Source: JACQID01 sp035289125
GTDB lineage: Archaea > Aenigmatarchaeota > Aenigmatarchaeia > GW2011-AR5
NCBI GenBank assembly: GCA_035289125.1
Contig: DATDXW010000046.1
Location: 1-12,331 of the forward strand
Length of the DNA stretch: 12,331 nt
Reading direction: 5' to 3'
The position numbers were made by a program, and so were the translations under genes. The notes under the pieces are model-generated. The model had not been told where the DNA came from and ran no database searches. It was given only the letters and a program-made list of their open reading frames with translations. Of the stretch, positions 7,110 through 12,126 are shown piece after piece. Positions within the stretch are counted from its first letter, which is position 1. Every line of letters begins with the position of its first letter.

Positions 7110-7298
7110 TTTACAACCCGCATACCGAAAGCCGCCCGTTGCGAGCAACTTGACGCACAACGGTGCGTTACGGGAGAGAGACAAGAGTGGGTTAATATGC
7201 CATTCCCCAACCAAACTATAACAAGTAAAACCGAAGACGAACCTGCTCCGCCAAAAGACGAACCATGCGCGTGACGTCACTTTCACAACGCCCGCCAC
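7110..7298 (+). repeat. Large structured repeat, copy 2 (gap family)
   Basis: It starts TTTACAACCCGCATACCGAA and ends TTTCACAACGCCCGCCAC. The inverted copy at 11455-11608 has the same two ends (TTTACTAACCCGCACACCGA and TTCACAACGCCCGCTACC on the reverse strand). Inside are GTTGC-GA-GCAAC and the 18-bp palindrome shared with 2214-2231. It also shares GTGGGTTAATATGCCATTC and CCGAAGACGAACC motifs with copy 1 in diverged form. No open frame of note. Confidence 0.6.
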
Positions 7299-7365
7299 AT
7301 GCTGTATGACGCGACGGAAAGCGAAGCTGTCGTACAGCTTTGTGCGTCAAGTTGCAGTGGCGGGC
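7290..7365. repeat. Nested inverted repeat before the pilin array
   Basis: The outer arms GCCCGCCAC (7290-7298) and GTGGCGGGC (7357-7365) are perfect. Inside lie GACGC (7308-7312)/GCGTC (7344-7348) and AAGCTGT (7324-7330)/ACAGCTT (7334-7340) with loop CGT. It also holds the heptamer GCGAAGC. It ends 45 bases before the TATA box of the secreted-protein gene, so it could act as a boundary or operator-like element for the array. Confidence 0.75.
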
Positions 7366-7408
7366 AGTTTACTGGCAAGTAGTTTACACGCATGGCAAAT
7401 TCGCAGGG

Positions 7409-7418
7409 CATATAAAAA
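7409..7418 (+). promoter_or_regulatory. TATA box for the secreted-protein/pilin array
   Basis: CATATAAAAA fits an archaeal TATA box. It lies about 36 bases before ATG 7450, so the transcript would start near 7438-7442 with a very short leader. It is the only good promoter seen before the array 7450-11404. Confidence 0.6.
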
Positions 7419-7449
7419 CCTTTTTCCCTCTCCACTGCAACAGATAAGC

Positions 7450-7977
7450 ATGAAAATCGCCGTTATTGCATTCTTCGCAGCTGTTTCGCTCGCCGCGGCT
7501 ACCGCTAATTTCGCGGCGCAGTCCGAGGGCATAAGCATGAGGATGGCTTTCCATATAGGTGACTCCAAGACGGATGACACGTTTGAAACGCAGGACGGTT
7601 ACGCGATAGTTCAGGGCAGCAATGTATCAGTGGCGATAATATCTCTGGATACGCCAATAGGGGCGCAAAGTGACACGTCCTTTTCTTCTTCAGATTCATC
7701 CATAGAAGCGCGGGCATCGAGTGGCGACTTCATACTCGCGTTCATCAACGCGACGAACGCCACGATAACGTCAAAGATGCCGCTCACGGTCATGTTCAGC
7801 GCTTTCGCGCCGCTTTCCTATATTATTCCGTCTTCATTTCCCATATACATACGGCTTGAATACCCGCTTGATATCATAAGCAGGGCGCGCATACCGGCGG
7901 GTAACGTTTACGTGCTTGTGCGAAATGGGGGCAGGGACGCGCGCGGCATTACGAGAATATCGGTGACTGTGCCATGA
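7450..7977 (+). CDS. Secreted protein with signal peptide, unknown function
   Basis: From ATG 7450 it has 175 residues. The frame is open upstream to ATG 7306, but that stretch is the nested inverted repeat plus the promoter, so 7450 is chosen. The N terminus MKIAVIAFFAAVSLAAATA is a classic secretion signal with an AxA-like end. The rest is Ser/Thr/Asn-rich and beta-like, with several N-glycosylation sequons (NVS, NAT near the middle). There is no transmembrane anchor and no recognised domain. Its TGA overlaps the ATG of the first pilin-like gene (ATGA at 7974-7977), so it probably shares a transcript with the pilins. A role as a pilus-associated or periplasmic accessory protein is inferred from context only. 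Confidence 0.75.
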   Translation: MKIAVIAFFAAVSLAAATANFAAQSEGISMRMAFHIGDSKTDDTFETQDGYAIVQGSNVSVAIISLDTPIGAQSDTSFSSSDSSIEARASSGDFILAFINATNATITSKMPLTVMFSAFAPLSYIIPSSFPIYIRLEYPLDIISRARIPAGNVYVLVRNGGRDARGITRISVTVP

Positions 7978-8465
7978 TAATACCCCTTGTTTACTCCGTT
8001 CACGAGTGCGTATCCCATATTAAAACTAATCGCCTTAAGGGGCAGAATCCGCTTTTGAGCCACGTGTTCGCGATAGGGCTTTCGCTCGCGATTGTCGGAG
8101 TGGTGATATACGTCACGTCTTCGCTGAACGAGCAATATACGACGTTTGTCGCCGAGCAGGAAGTGTCTCAAGTCTGCTCAATAATACGCTCCGCCGCGGG
8201 CAAAATGACAACGAGCGAATATCTTTCGCTCAACGACACCATGATTTCAAAAATAATCGTCAATCTTCCTGACAAAATCGCGAACGAGCCTTACCGCGTC
8301 CGGTTCATAGGCAAAAATGCCAGCATAGAAACGCAGTCCGCCAACACCACGTGCGTTCTTGGATATAACGCAACTTATCGTGGTAGTGTGTCTGGCGGGC
8401 GCGCCAGCATTTCATGGATAGCAGACAAGAGCGGCGCGAGCATCGTGGAGTTGGGCAGTTCATGA
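7974..8465 (+). CDS. Pilin-like protein 1 with class III signal
   Basis: 163 residues from ATG 7974, which overlaps the previous stop. Residues 2-16 are encoded by an inverted copy of the palindromic element. Next come KTNRLKG (17-23) and QNPLLSHVFAIGLSLAIVGV. A basic stretch ending KG, then Q and a ~22-residue hydrophobic helix, is the form of an archaeal prepilin, with cleavage expected after Gly23. The helix would form the pilus core (~28-50). A soluble domain follows, ending ISWIADKSGASIVELGSS. The fold of the C-terminal domain is not recognised. It may be a minor pilin or pseudopilin. It is the first of five similar genes served by the ATPase and T2SF proteins upstream. Confidence 0.75.
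   Translation: MIIPLVYSVHECVSHIKTNRLKGQNPLLSHVFAIGLSLAIVGVVIYVTSSLNEQYTTFVAEQEVSQVCSIIRSAAGKMTTSEYLSLNDTMISKIIVNLPDKIANEPYRVRFIGKNASIETQSANTTCVLGYNATYRGSVSGGRASISWIADKSGASIVELGSS
7977..8023 (-). repeat. Palindromic pilin-leader element, copy R0 (inverted)
   Basis: On the reverse strand it reads AATATGGGATACGCACTCGTG, then a diverged middle, then AAGGGGTATTAT. That matches the core of the forward copies near 10612-10708. It covers codons 2-16 of pilin-like gene 1, read in the antisense direction relative to other copies. Confidence 0.8.
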
Positions 8466-8470
8466 CGTCC

Positions 8471-8510
8471 AATATATATATGGGATACGACGCATTCGCA
8501 GAATGCGGGC
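8471..8510 (+). repeat. Palindromic pilin-leader element, copy R1
   Basis: ATATATGGGATACGACGCATT with the hairpin GCATTC-GCA-GAATGC. It is followed by GCGTAGTGAATAATATGGG, which matches GTGTAGTAAATAATATGGG before the tandem copies at 10593-10708. A frame from ATG 8462, which overlaps the previous stop as ATGA, reads into the element and closes at TAA 8519-8521. Confidence 0.85.
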
Positions 8511-8513
8511 GTA

Positions 8514-9392
8514 GTGAATAATATGGGATACGATGCACGAAGTGCAGGGTATGGACACGACTTGCGAGCAAAGCGAGCGAGGGGTATGCTAAAGGGAGCG
8601 ACGCAGGTAGATTACATAGTTTCAGCTGGCATTTTCATCGTGGTCTTCGGGATGACCGTCGCCACGGTTACGGATTATTATGCCGGAGTGTCGGAAAGCA
8701 CCAAGATAACTACGTTGCGAAGCTACGCGCTGGACCTGCTGGACTCGCTGGAAAAAGCACCTGTCCCGCCCGTCTGGACGGGCACGCCTGACGTGCTTGG
8801 TATAGGCGGGAAGGCTTACCGTTTTGCGATACTGGTTAATAATACGGCTAATAATTACATGAACGACGGCGTTACGGCGCAAAGTTTAGCGTCAGAGATA
8901 GTGAGTTTCAGATATGCAGAGATGGGCAGTGACGTTGACGTGAACTCGACAGTAATATATAACGAGACGGGCGCGACAGTGCCTTACAGCGTTTCTGGAG
9001 ACAACGTTTCGTTCACCACGGCACTGGACGCAGGGCAGGCAAAATGGTTTACCGTCTATTATGATAGAAGCAGCAATTTCACGTCCCGCTCCACGAGCGT
9101 CTCGGGCGCCAATAATCTGACACAATCCGTGTTTGGTGTGGAGGAGATACAAGTTGTCAAGTACAGAGAGATGCAGAAGCTCAACGGAGCGGCTTATGCT
9201 ACTGTAACGGTGGCAACCGGCATGAAAGACTTCTATCTTGAGGTCTTCAACACGGTCACGAACGCAACGTATTTCACCTTTGGCAACACGGCGCCGGCGA
9301 GAGGCAACGTCGTGTCTGTGGAGAAGCCAATTATATACCAGAACGCGACGGCCGATATAATAACCGGTAAGTTAAAGGTGAGAGTGTGGTAA
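8514..9392 (+). CDS. Pilin-like protein 2 with class III signal
   Basis: 292 residues from GTG 8514; ATG 8523 and ATG 8586 are in-frame alternatives. Residues 2-24 are encoded by palindromic element R2 and give MGYDARSAGY then LRAKRARGM, a strongly basic leader. Then MLKG (25-28) and ATQVDYIVSAGIFIVVFGMT form the processing site and core helix, with expected cleavage after Gly28. The long soluble domain is rich in Thr, Ser, Val and N-glycosylation sequons (e.g. NST, NVS, NFT, NLT, NAT), as for exposed archaeal surface filaments. It is the largest of the five and a candidate major or adhesive subunit. The domain was not recognised. It ends at TAA 9390, overlapping the GTG start of the next gene. 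Confidence 0.77.
   Translation: MNNMGYDARSAGYGHDLRAKRARGMLKGATQVDYIVSAGIFIVVFGMTVATVTDYYAGVSESTKITTLRSYALDLLDSLEKAPVPPVWTGTPDVLGIGGKAYRFAILVNNTANNYMNDGVTAQSLASEIVSFRYAEMGSDVDVNSTVIYNETGATVPYSVSGDNVSFTTALDAGQAKWFTVYYDRSSNFTSRSTSVSGANNLTQSVFGVEEIQVVKYREMQKLNGAAYATVTVATGMKDFYLEVFNTVTNATYFTFGNTAPARGNVVSVEKPIIYQNATADIITGKLKVRVW
8517..8588 (+). repeat. Palindromic pilin-leader element, copy R2 (compound)
   Basis: It starts AATAATATGGGATACGA, with the hairpin TGCAC-GAA-GTGCA (8534-8546). A second part, CGACTTGCGAGCAAAGCGAG, ends GGGGTATG; this part is nearly the same as copy R3 at 9402-9445. The ATG of the core (8523) and the ATG at its right end (8586) are both in frame with pilin-like gene 2. Confidence 0.85.
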
Positions 9393-9829
9393 TAGTGAAG
9401 CATAATATGGGATACGACTTGCGAGCAACGCGAGCGAGGAGTATGAGGGGTTTCATTTATACGCTGGAAGTCCTGATAGCGATATCGCTCATAGCCGTGT
9501 CTTCCTCCCTGCTCTTCTCGCGCGTGCCGGAGAAGCCGGATTTCGTGCCGGCTTTGCTTAAAGAACGGGCGTTTGAGGTTCTGGACAACCTTTACAATTC
9601 TGGCGTACTTGGCATTTATGCGGCAAACAATAGCGAGCCGTCGCTGGAGCAGAGCTTGCTTAGCTTGTTGCCGCCCAACTATCTGTTTGAAACGGAGATA
9701 TGCGCGGAATCCTGCGACACTTTGAACGTTCCGGGCAACCGCAGCGTCGTTTCGGCAGACTATTACATCGGAAGCTACCGCGGCAGTTACGTAGGCAAGA
9801 GAGTGAAAATATGGGCGTGGACAGAGTGA
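9386..9829 (+). CDS. Pilin-like protein 3 with type IV pilin N terminus
   Basis: 147 residues from GTG 9386, which overlaps the previous stop; ATG 9407 and ATG 9443 are alternatives. Element R3 supplies MGYDLRATRARS (8-19). Then MRG (20-22) and FIYTLEVLIAISLIAVSSSL follow. RG-F plus a Glu at +6 before a hydrophobic helix is very like the bacterial type IV pilin motif (KGFTLIELL), so cleavage is expected after Gly22. After the helix, a ~100-residue domain contains FETEICAESCDTLNVPGNRS, whose two Cys may form a disulfide. The size suggests a minor pilin or pseudopilin. Its TGA at 9827-9829 overlaps GTG 9826 of the next gene. Confidence 0.78.
   Translation: MVIVKHNMGYDLRATRARSMRGFIYTLEVLIAISLIAVSSSLLFSRVPEKPDFVPALLKERAFEVLDNLYNSGVLGIYAANNSEPSLEQSLLSLLPPNYLFETEICAESCDTLNVPGNRSVVSADYYIGSYRGSYVGKRVKIWAWTE
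9402..9445 (+). repeat. Palindromic pilin-leader element, copy R3
   Basis: ATAATATGGGATACGACTTG, then GAGCAACGCGAGCGAGGAGT, then ATG. It is almost identical to the right half of R2 after the shared core. The start codons ATG 9407 and 9443 are both in frame with pilin-like gene 3. Confidence 0.85.
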
Positions 9830-10560
9830 GCAATAATATGGGATACGACGCATTCGAAGAATGCGGGGTATTGGCATCGACATGCCCTGCACGCTTCGCG
9901 TGCATCGCGTCCCATATTATACGTTGCTTCTGCTCGCGAGTCGGTACCACATCCCCCCGCCCGCATGGCCAGATGTTCATAATATCGGCGATGATAGTAA
10001 TCATGGCGCTCTACTCGCTGACGGGACTGCTATCCATCTATTCTACCGGGCAGGAGAAAGCGCGCGAGGAGGGCGTGATAATTGAGAAGATGCTTTCCGT
10101 CGTCGTCAGGGAATACAAGAGCATTGCAGGGCTGGCAGTAACCAAGGATAATGCCACAATAATACAATATCTTACGAACTTTTCGGCGCTGGTACGGAAC
10201 ACACGTGACGCGCGTGTTCTTTACGTTTTCGCTTACTCCAACACGAGCGCGCAAAAGTTTTCGGTGACTACTGGGAACTACGTAAAGGACAGGATAAACG
10301 TGTCTCTGAATGCAAGCGACTCAACGCCTAATTACTCTTTACTGCTTGAAGACAAGACCAACGCGACGGTGGAATTCACCCGTACTTCTAACGTCATGAT
10401 AAACATAACCATGACGTACGTAGATAGCAGTGGCAGCCACGGCGAAACGTTCGCACTTAACGCCTCTTCCCAGAATTCACTGGCGCTGTTCATTGACGTA
10501 GCTTTGGAGGAAGACGGCGCTTTTGTGCGCTCAAAGGACATATACAACAGGAGCTGGTAA
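9826..10560 (+). CDS. Pilin-like protein 4, leader interrupted by an 88-bp cloverleaf element
   Basis: From GTG 9826 (overlapping the upstream TGA) it is 244 residues; ATG 9838 and ATG 9973 are alternatives. Residues 3-31 are encoded by element R4 and have an odd, Cys-rich composition (ECGVLASTCPARFACIASH). After a basic linker come HG (47-48) and QMFIISAMIVIMALYSLTGL, the expected cleavage site and core helix. GQMFII-type starts are common in archaeal pilin-like proteins. The soluble part (~75-244) carries many N-glycosylation sequons (NAT, NFS, NTS, NVS, NAS). If translation starts at 9973 there would be no leader and no processing, so reading through the element is more consistent with function. 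Whether the 48-residue leader is made is uncertain. Confidence 0.7.
   Translation: MSNNMGYDAFEECGVLASTCPARFACIASHIIRCFCSRVGTTSPRPHGQMFIISAMIVIMALYSLTGLLSIYSTGQEKAREEGVIIEKMLSVVVREYKSIAGLAVTKDNATIIQYLTNFSALVRNTRDARVLYVFAYSNTSAQKFSVTTGNYVKDRINVSLNASDSTPNYSLLLEDKTNATVEFTRTSNVMINITMTYVDSSGSHGETFALNASSQNSLALFIDVALEEDGAFVRSKDIYNRSW
9833..9920 (+). repeat. Palindromic pilin-leader element, copy R4 (88-bp cloverleaf)
   Basis: Outer arms ATAATATGGGA (9833-9843) and TCCCATATTAT (9910-9920) are perfect 11-bp complements. Inside are three hairpins: CGCATTC-GAA-GAATGCG (9849-9865), GGCAT-CGAC-ATGCC (9873-9886) and TGCACGC-TTC-GCGTGCA (9888-9904). It can therefore fold into a four-way junction. It has no tRNA features. 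Confidence 0.88.
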
Positions 10561-10567
10561 AATGAAA

Positions 10568-10592
10568 ATGATACGGGTTACGACGCATTTGA
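10568..10592 (+). repeat. Degenerate palindromic pilin-leader element, copy R5
   Basis: ATGATACGGGTTACGACGCA followed by TTTG matches R1 (ATATATGGGATACGACGCATT) with several changes. It is followed, as in R1, by the (C/G)GTGTAGT-AATAATATGGG linker. The frame from ATG 10562, two bases after the previous stop, runs through it. Confidence 0.6.
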
Positions 10593-10708
10593 AAAATACC
10601 GGTGTAGTAAATAATATGGGATACGCACTCGCGAAGCGAGGGGTATTATTAAAATACCGGTGTAGTAAATAATATGGGATACGCACTCGCGAAGCGAGGG
10701 GTATTATT
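10593..10708 (+). repeat. Exact 58-bp tandem duplication of the palindromic element, copies R6a/R6b
   Basis: Units 10593-10650 and 10651-10708 are identical. Each contains GTGTAGTAAATAATATGGGA, the hairpin CTCGC-GAA-GCGAG and the outer arms AATAATA/TATTATT (10610-10616/10644-10650 and 10668-10674/10702-10708). The second unit ends exactly one base before ATG 10709. In each unit ATG-GGA-TAC opens a mini-frame encoding MGYALAKRGVLL. In R6b it ends in TGA overlapping the pilin ATG (ATGA), and in R6a it continues to TAA 10670-10672. Confidence 0.93.
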
Positions 10709-11404
10709 ATGAGTTCGCTGCTTTCCTTTGCCGTGATAATATTAATTTTTGTAGCCAGTGCAGCTATCGTGCTGAATTACGCCGACGAGGTCGTCTTCTC
10801 GCAGGCAGCCGGAGTCACGCTTTCGGACGCAAAGCGCGTCATGCGCCAGATAGATGATGCGATAACGCAAGTAACCGCCGAAGGCGCTGGCGCCAGCAGG
10901 AAATTGCGCATGAAGAGCTCGTCTATAATTGAAGTGATACCGGAAGAAAACACGATTATGACGCAACTCCAGTTGCCGCTGAGTTTTGCCCAGTACCTGA
11001 CGTTCATCGCTGACGGCAACGAAAGGACGATAGCAGGCGGCGGCGTTTCCTGCTCGGATGCGGGAGACATAGTGATGGAGAACCCCTTCTTGCGCGTGGT
11101 TTTTTCGAAAATCGGCTCGCCTTCTTCCATGGTAGCGATAAATACAAGCGTGCTCCTGAAAAGTGCCACGATAAAGCCGGCTGACCTGCGCGTGGATTTC
11201 ACAGATTCGGCGATAAAGATAAACCAGAGCACTGCGAGCATAAATGGCACGGGCTATACGGAACTGTTGCGTAAAAACAGCAACGCGCCTTCGTGCACGA
11301 CGCACGCCTACGTGAACGGCACGTATGAATACGATGCGTACTACACCCTGTACTCGGGGGCGGACTTCCTGTCCGTAAGCATCAGAAACGTCGCGAGAAA
11401 ATAA
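10709..11404 (+). CDS. Pilin-like protein 5, single N-terminal TM, no leader left in frame
   Basis: 231 residues from ATG 10709. It begins almost directly with a hydrophobic helix (LLSFAVIILIFVASAAIVLN, ~4-23). An amphipathic helix (AKRVMRQIDDAITQV, ~41-55) and an extracytoplasmic beta-rich domain follow, with Cys near the middle and end and sequons NTS, NQS and NGT. This is the layout of the other four pilin-like proteins, but the basic KG/RG leader is missing. A basic mini-peptide (MGYALAKRGVLL) encoded by repeat R6b stops on the overlapping ATGA and is one frame away. The leader may have been lost by the tandem duplication or a frame change, or the protein may be an N-anchored accessory component. 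It ends the array. Confidence 0.72.
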   Translation: MSSLLSFAVIILIFVASAAIVLNYADEVVFSQAAGVTLSDAKRVMRQIDDAITQVTAEGAGASRKLRMKSSSIIEVIPEENTIMTQLQLPLSFAQYLTFIADGNERTIAGGGVSCSDAGDIVMENPFLRVVFSKIGSPSSMVAINTSVLLKSATIKPADLRVDFTDSAIKINQSTASINGTGYTELLRKNSNAPSCTTHAYVNGTYEYDAYYTLYSGADFLSVSIRNVARK

Positions 11405-11454
11405 ATAATCCGCCTATGCGAACGTGCAGGGCGTTGCATCTTTGTGCGTCTTGG

Positions 11455-11608
11455 TAGCGGGCGTTGTGAAGCAGACAGGAGAGGACTTTTAGCGCACGGT
11501 TCGGTTTTTTTGTCGGGGCGGGTTCGTAAATTTGGCGTTCCGTTACGAAGCGCACTCGCCCACCAATCTCTCGTGCTGCGTGGTTTTCGGTGTGCGGGTT
11601 AGTAAAGA
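11455..11608 (-). repeat. Large structured repeat, copy 3 (inverted, gap family)
   Basis: On the reverse strand it starts TTTACTAACCCGCACACCGA and ends TTCACAACGCCCGCTACC, the same ends as copy 2 at 7110-7298. Further matches are ACGAGAGATTGGTGGG and GAACCCGCC. Beyond its end, TTTGTGCGTC (forward, 11439-11448) also occurs in the nested inverted repeat at 7290-7365. The reverse strand is open across it, but the lack of an open frame in copies 1 and 2 argues against a gene. The gap 11405-11703 holds otherwise only the short features listed. Confidence 0.6.
11505..11511 (+). terminator. Possible T-run terminator of the pilin array
   Basis: Seven T in a row, about 100 bases after the last pilin-like stop and within the inverted large repeat. 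Archaeal termination often uses T-rich runs without a required hairpin. No other T-run of this length follows the array. Confidence 0.35.
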
Positions 11609-11621
11609 CAGCTTCGCTGTC
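11607..11621. repeat. Small hairpin GACAGC-TTC-GCTGTC
   Basis: Six perfect pairs around TTC. On the other strand the loop is GAA closed by C-G, the same C-GNA-G form as in the pilin-leader elements. It abuts copy 3 of the large repeat. Confidence 0.7.
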
Positions 11622-11662
11622 CAGTTCCTTTGCGTTCTTCACCGGCAGACAGTTTACAAACC

Positions 11663-11690
11663 AATAAATACAAGGCGCCGGCATAAAATT
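11663..11690 (+). promoter_or_regulatory. TATA-like boxes before the wHTH antitoxin-like gene
   Basis: AATAAATA (11663-11670) lies about 37 bases before ATG 11704, and GCATAAAATT (11681-11690) about 20. The first has the usual archaeal spacing for a short-leader transcript. Confidence 0.4.
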
Positions 11691-11703
11691 AGCAGTTAAA
11701 GCT

Positions 11704-11901
11704 ATGTTAAAACGCGTGGGGTTGGGTGCCAAAGAGAAAATTCTGAATGCTTTAGGCAGTGAGCCGAAGCCGATACGCAAAGTGGCTGAAGAAACGGACT
11801 TCAGCGTCCAGACTACGTCCAAGTATTTGCATATTCTTGCCGCCGAGCGCAAGGCGACCATGACGGCTTTCGGTAATATGAAGCTGGTGACGAGACGATG
11901 A
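11704..11901 (+). CDS. Small winged-helix protein, probable antitoxin-like partner of the PIN relic
   Basis: 65 residues. After a short N terminus, AKEKILNALGSEPKPIRKVA (9-28) gives the first helix and turn. The recognition helix is FSVQTTSKYLHILAAER (~33-49) and a short wing ends GNMKLVTRR. This is the minimal archaeal wHTH pattern (AKEKIL..L......I..VA....FS..T..KYL..L). The stop overlaps an ATG (ATGA, 11898-11901) with the frame MTVK, the same start as the PIN-domain relic at 11992. So the pair originally looked like a wHTH antitoxin coupled to a VapC-type toxin. Its last 22 bases plus the toxin start are duplicated downstream. It may also be a stand-alone regulator. Confidence 0.65.
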   Translation: MLKRVGLGAKEKILNALGSEPKPIRKVAEETDFSVQTTSKYLHILAAERKATMTAFGNMKLVTRR

Positions 11902-11999
11902 CTGTAAAAATAATATATTTCGCTAGGAAGGAATCCCAAGGATGAAGGAAACCTTAGGTTTCCTGCGCCTTATGAAGCTGGTGACGAGACGATGACTGT
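11877..11999 (+). repeat. 29-bp exact direct repeat flanking a 65-bp palindrome-bearing insert
   Basis: TATGAAGCTGGTGACGAGAC and the next nine bases occur at 11877-11905 and again at 11971-11999, identically. The 65 bases between them (11906-11970) contain the inverted arms AGGAAACC (11946-11953) and GGTTTCCT (11957-11964) around TTA. The repeated segment is the 3' end of the wHTH gene plus the start of the PIN relic, so both genes keep their junction sequence. It looks like a small insertion with a long target duplication, or a local duplication. Confidence 0.9.
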
Positions 12000-12126
12000 G
12001 AAGCGGGTGATACTGGATACGAACATTTACGGGAGAATCGTGATAGATGCGAAAGGGAGCACTGTGAGAAAAGCCTTGAAAAATCCGCCGGGCTTTGCTA
12101 TAGGCGGAGGAGAGCTTGCAATATGA
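11992..12126 (+). pseudogene. Truncated PIN-domain (VapC-like) toxin relic
   Basis: A 44-residue frame starting MTVKRVILDTNIYGRIVIDA. The hydrophobic strand ending LDTN(I/V) is the first motif of PIN-domain ribonucleases and carries the first catalytic Asp (residue 9). A complete PIN domain needs about 120-140 residues and three more acidic residues. The frame stops after GGGELAI, at a TGA overlapping the start of the next gene. It therefore cannot be an active nuclease and is taken as the remains of a toxin after deletion. It lies just downstream of the wHTH antitoxin-like gene, separated by the duplicated junction. Confidence 0.6.

Noticed and set aside
7306..7449. N-terminal extension of the secreted protein from ATG 7306
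   Set aside because: It would place the nested inverted repeat and a good TATA box inside the coding sequence and put 48 residues before a clear signal peptide.
9833..9920. Cloverleaf structure as a tRNA gene
   Set aside because: Length and arm count look tempting, but there is no TΨC-loop GTTC, no D-loop GG, no plausible anticodon arm with a 7-base loop, and the outer stem is too long at 11 pairs.
10593..10708. Two identical 58-bp units as a CRISPR array
   Set aside because: The units are directly adjacent with no unique spacers, only two are present, and the unit belongs to the palindromic element family. No cas gene is in the window.
11382..11939. 185-residue reverse-strand open frame across the last gap
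   Set aside because: It overlaps both the end of pilin-like gene 5 and the whole wHTH gene, and consists mainly of the inverted large repeat. The NPHTE-like segment recurs in copies 1 and 2 but their frames stop soon after.
11898..11945. 15-codon frame MTVKIIYFARKE as the start of a MoaD-like gene
   Set aside because: The similarity to MoaD N termini covers only about ten residues and the frame stops at once; it is the duplicated start codon region reading into the insert.
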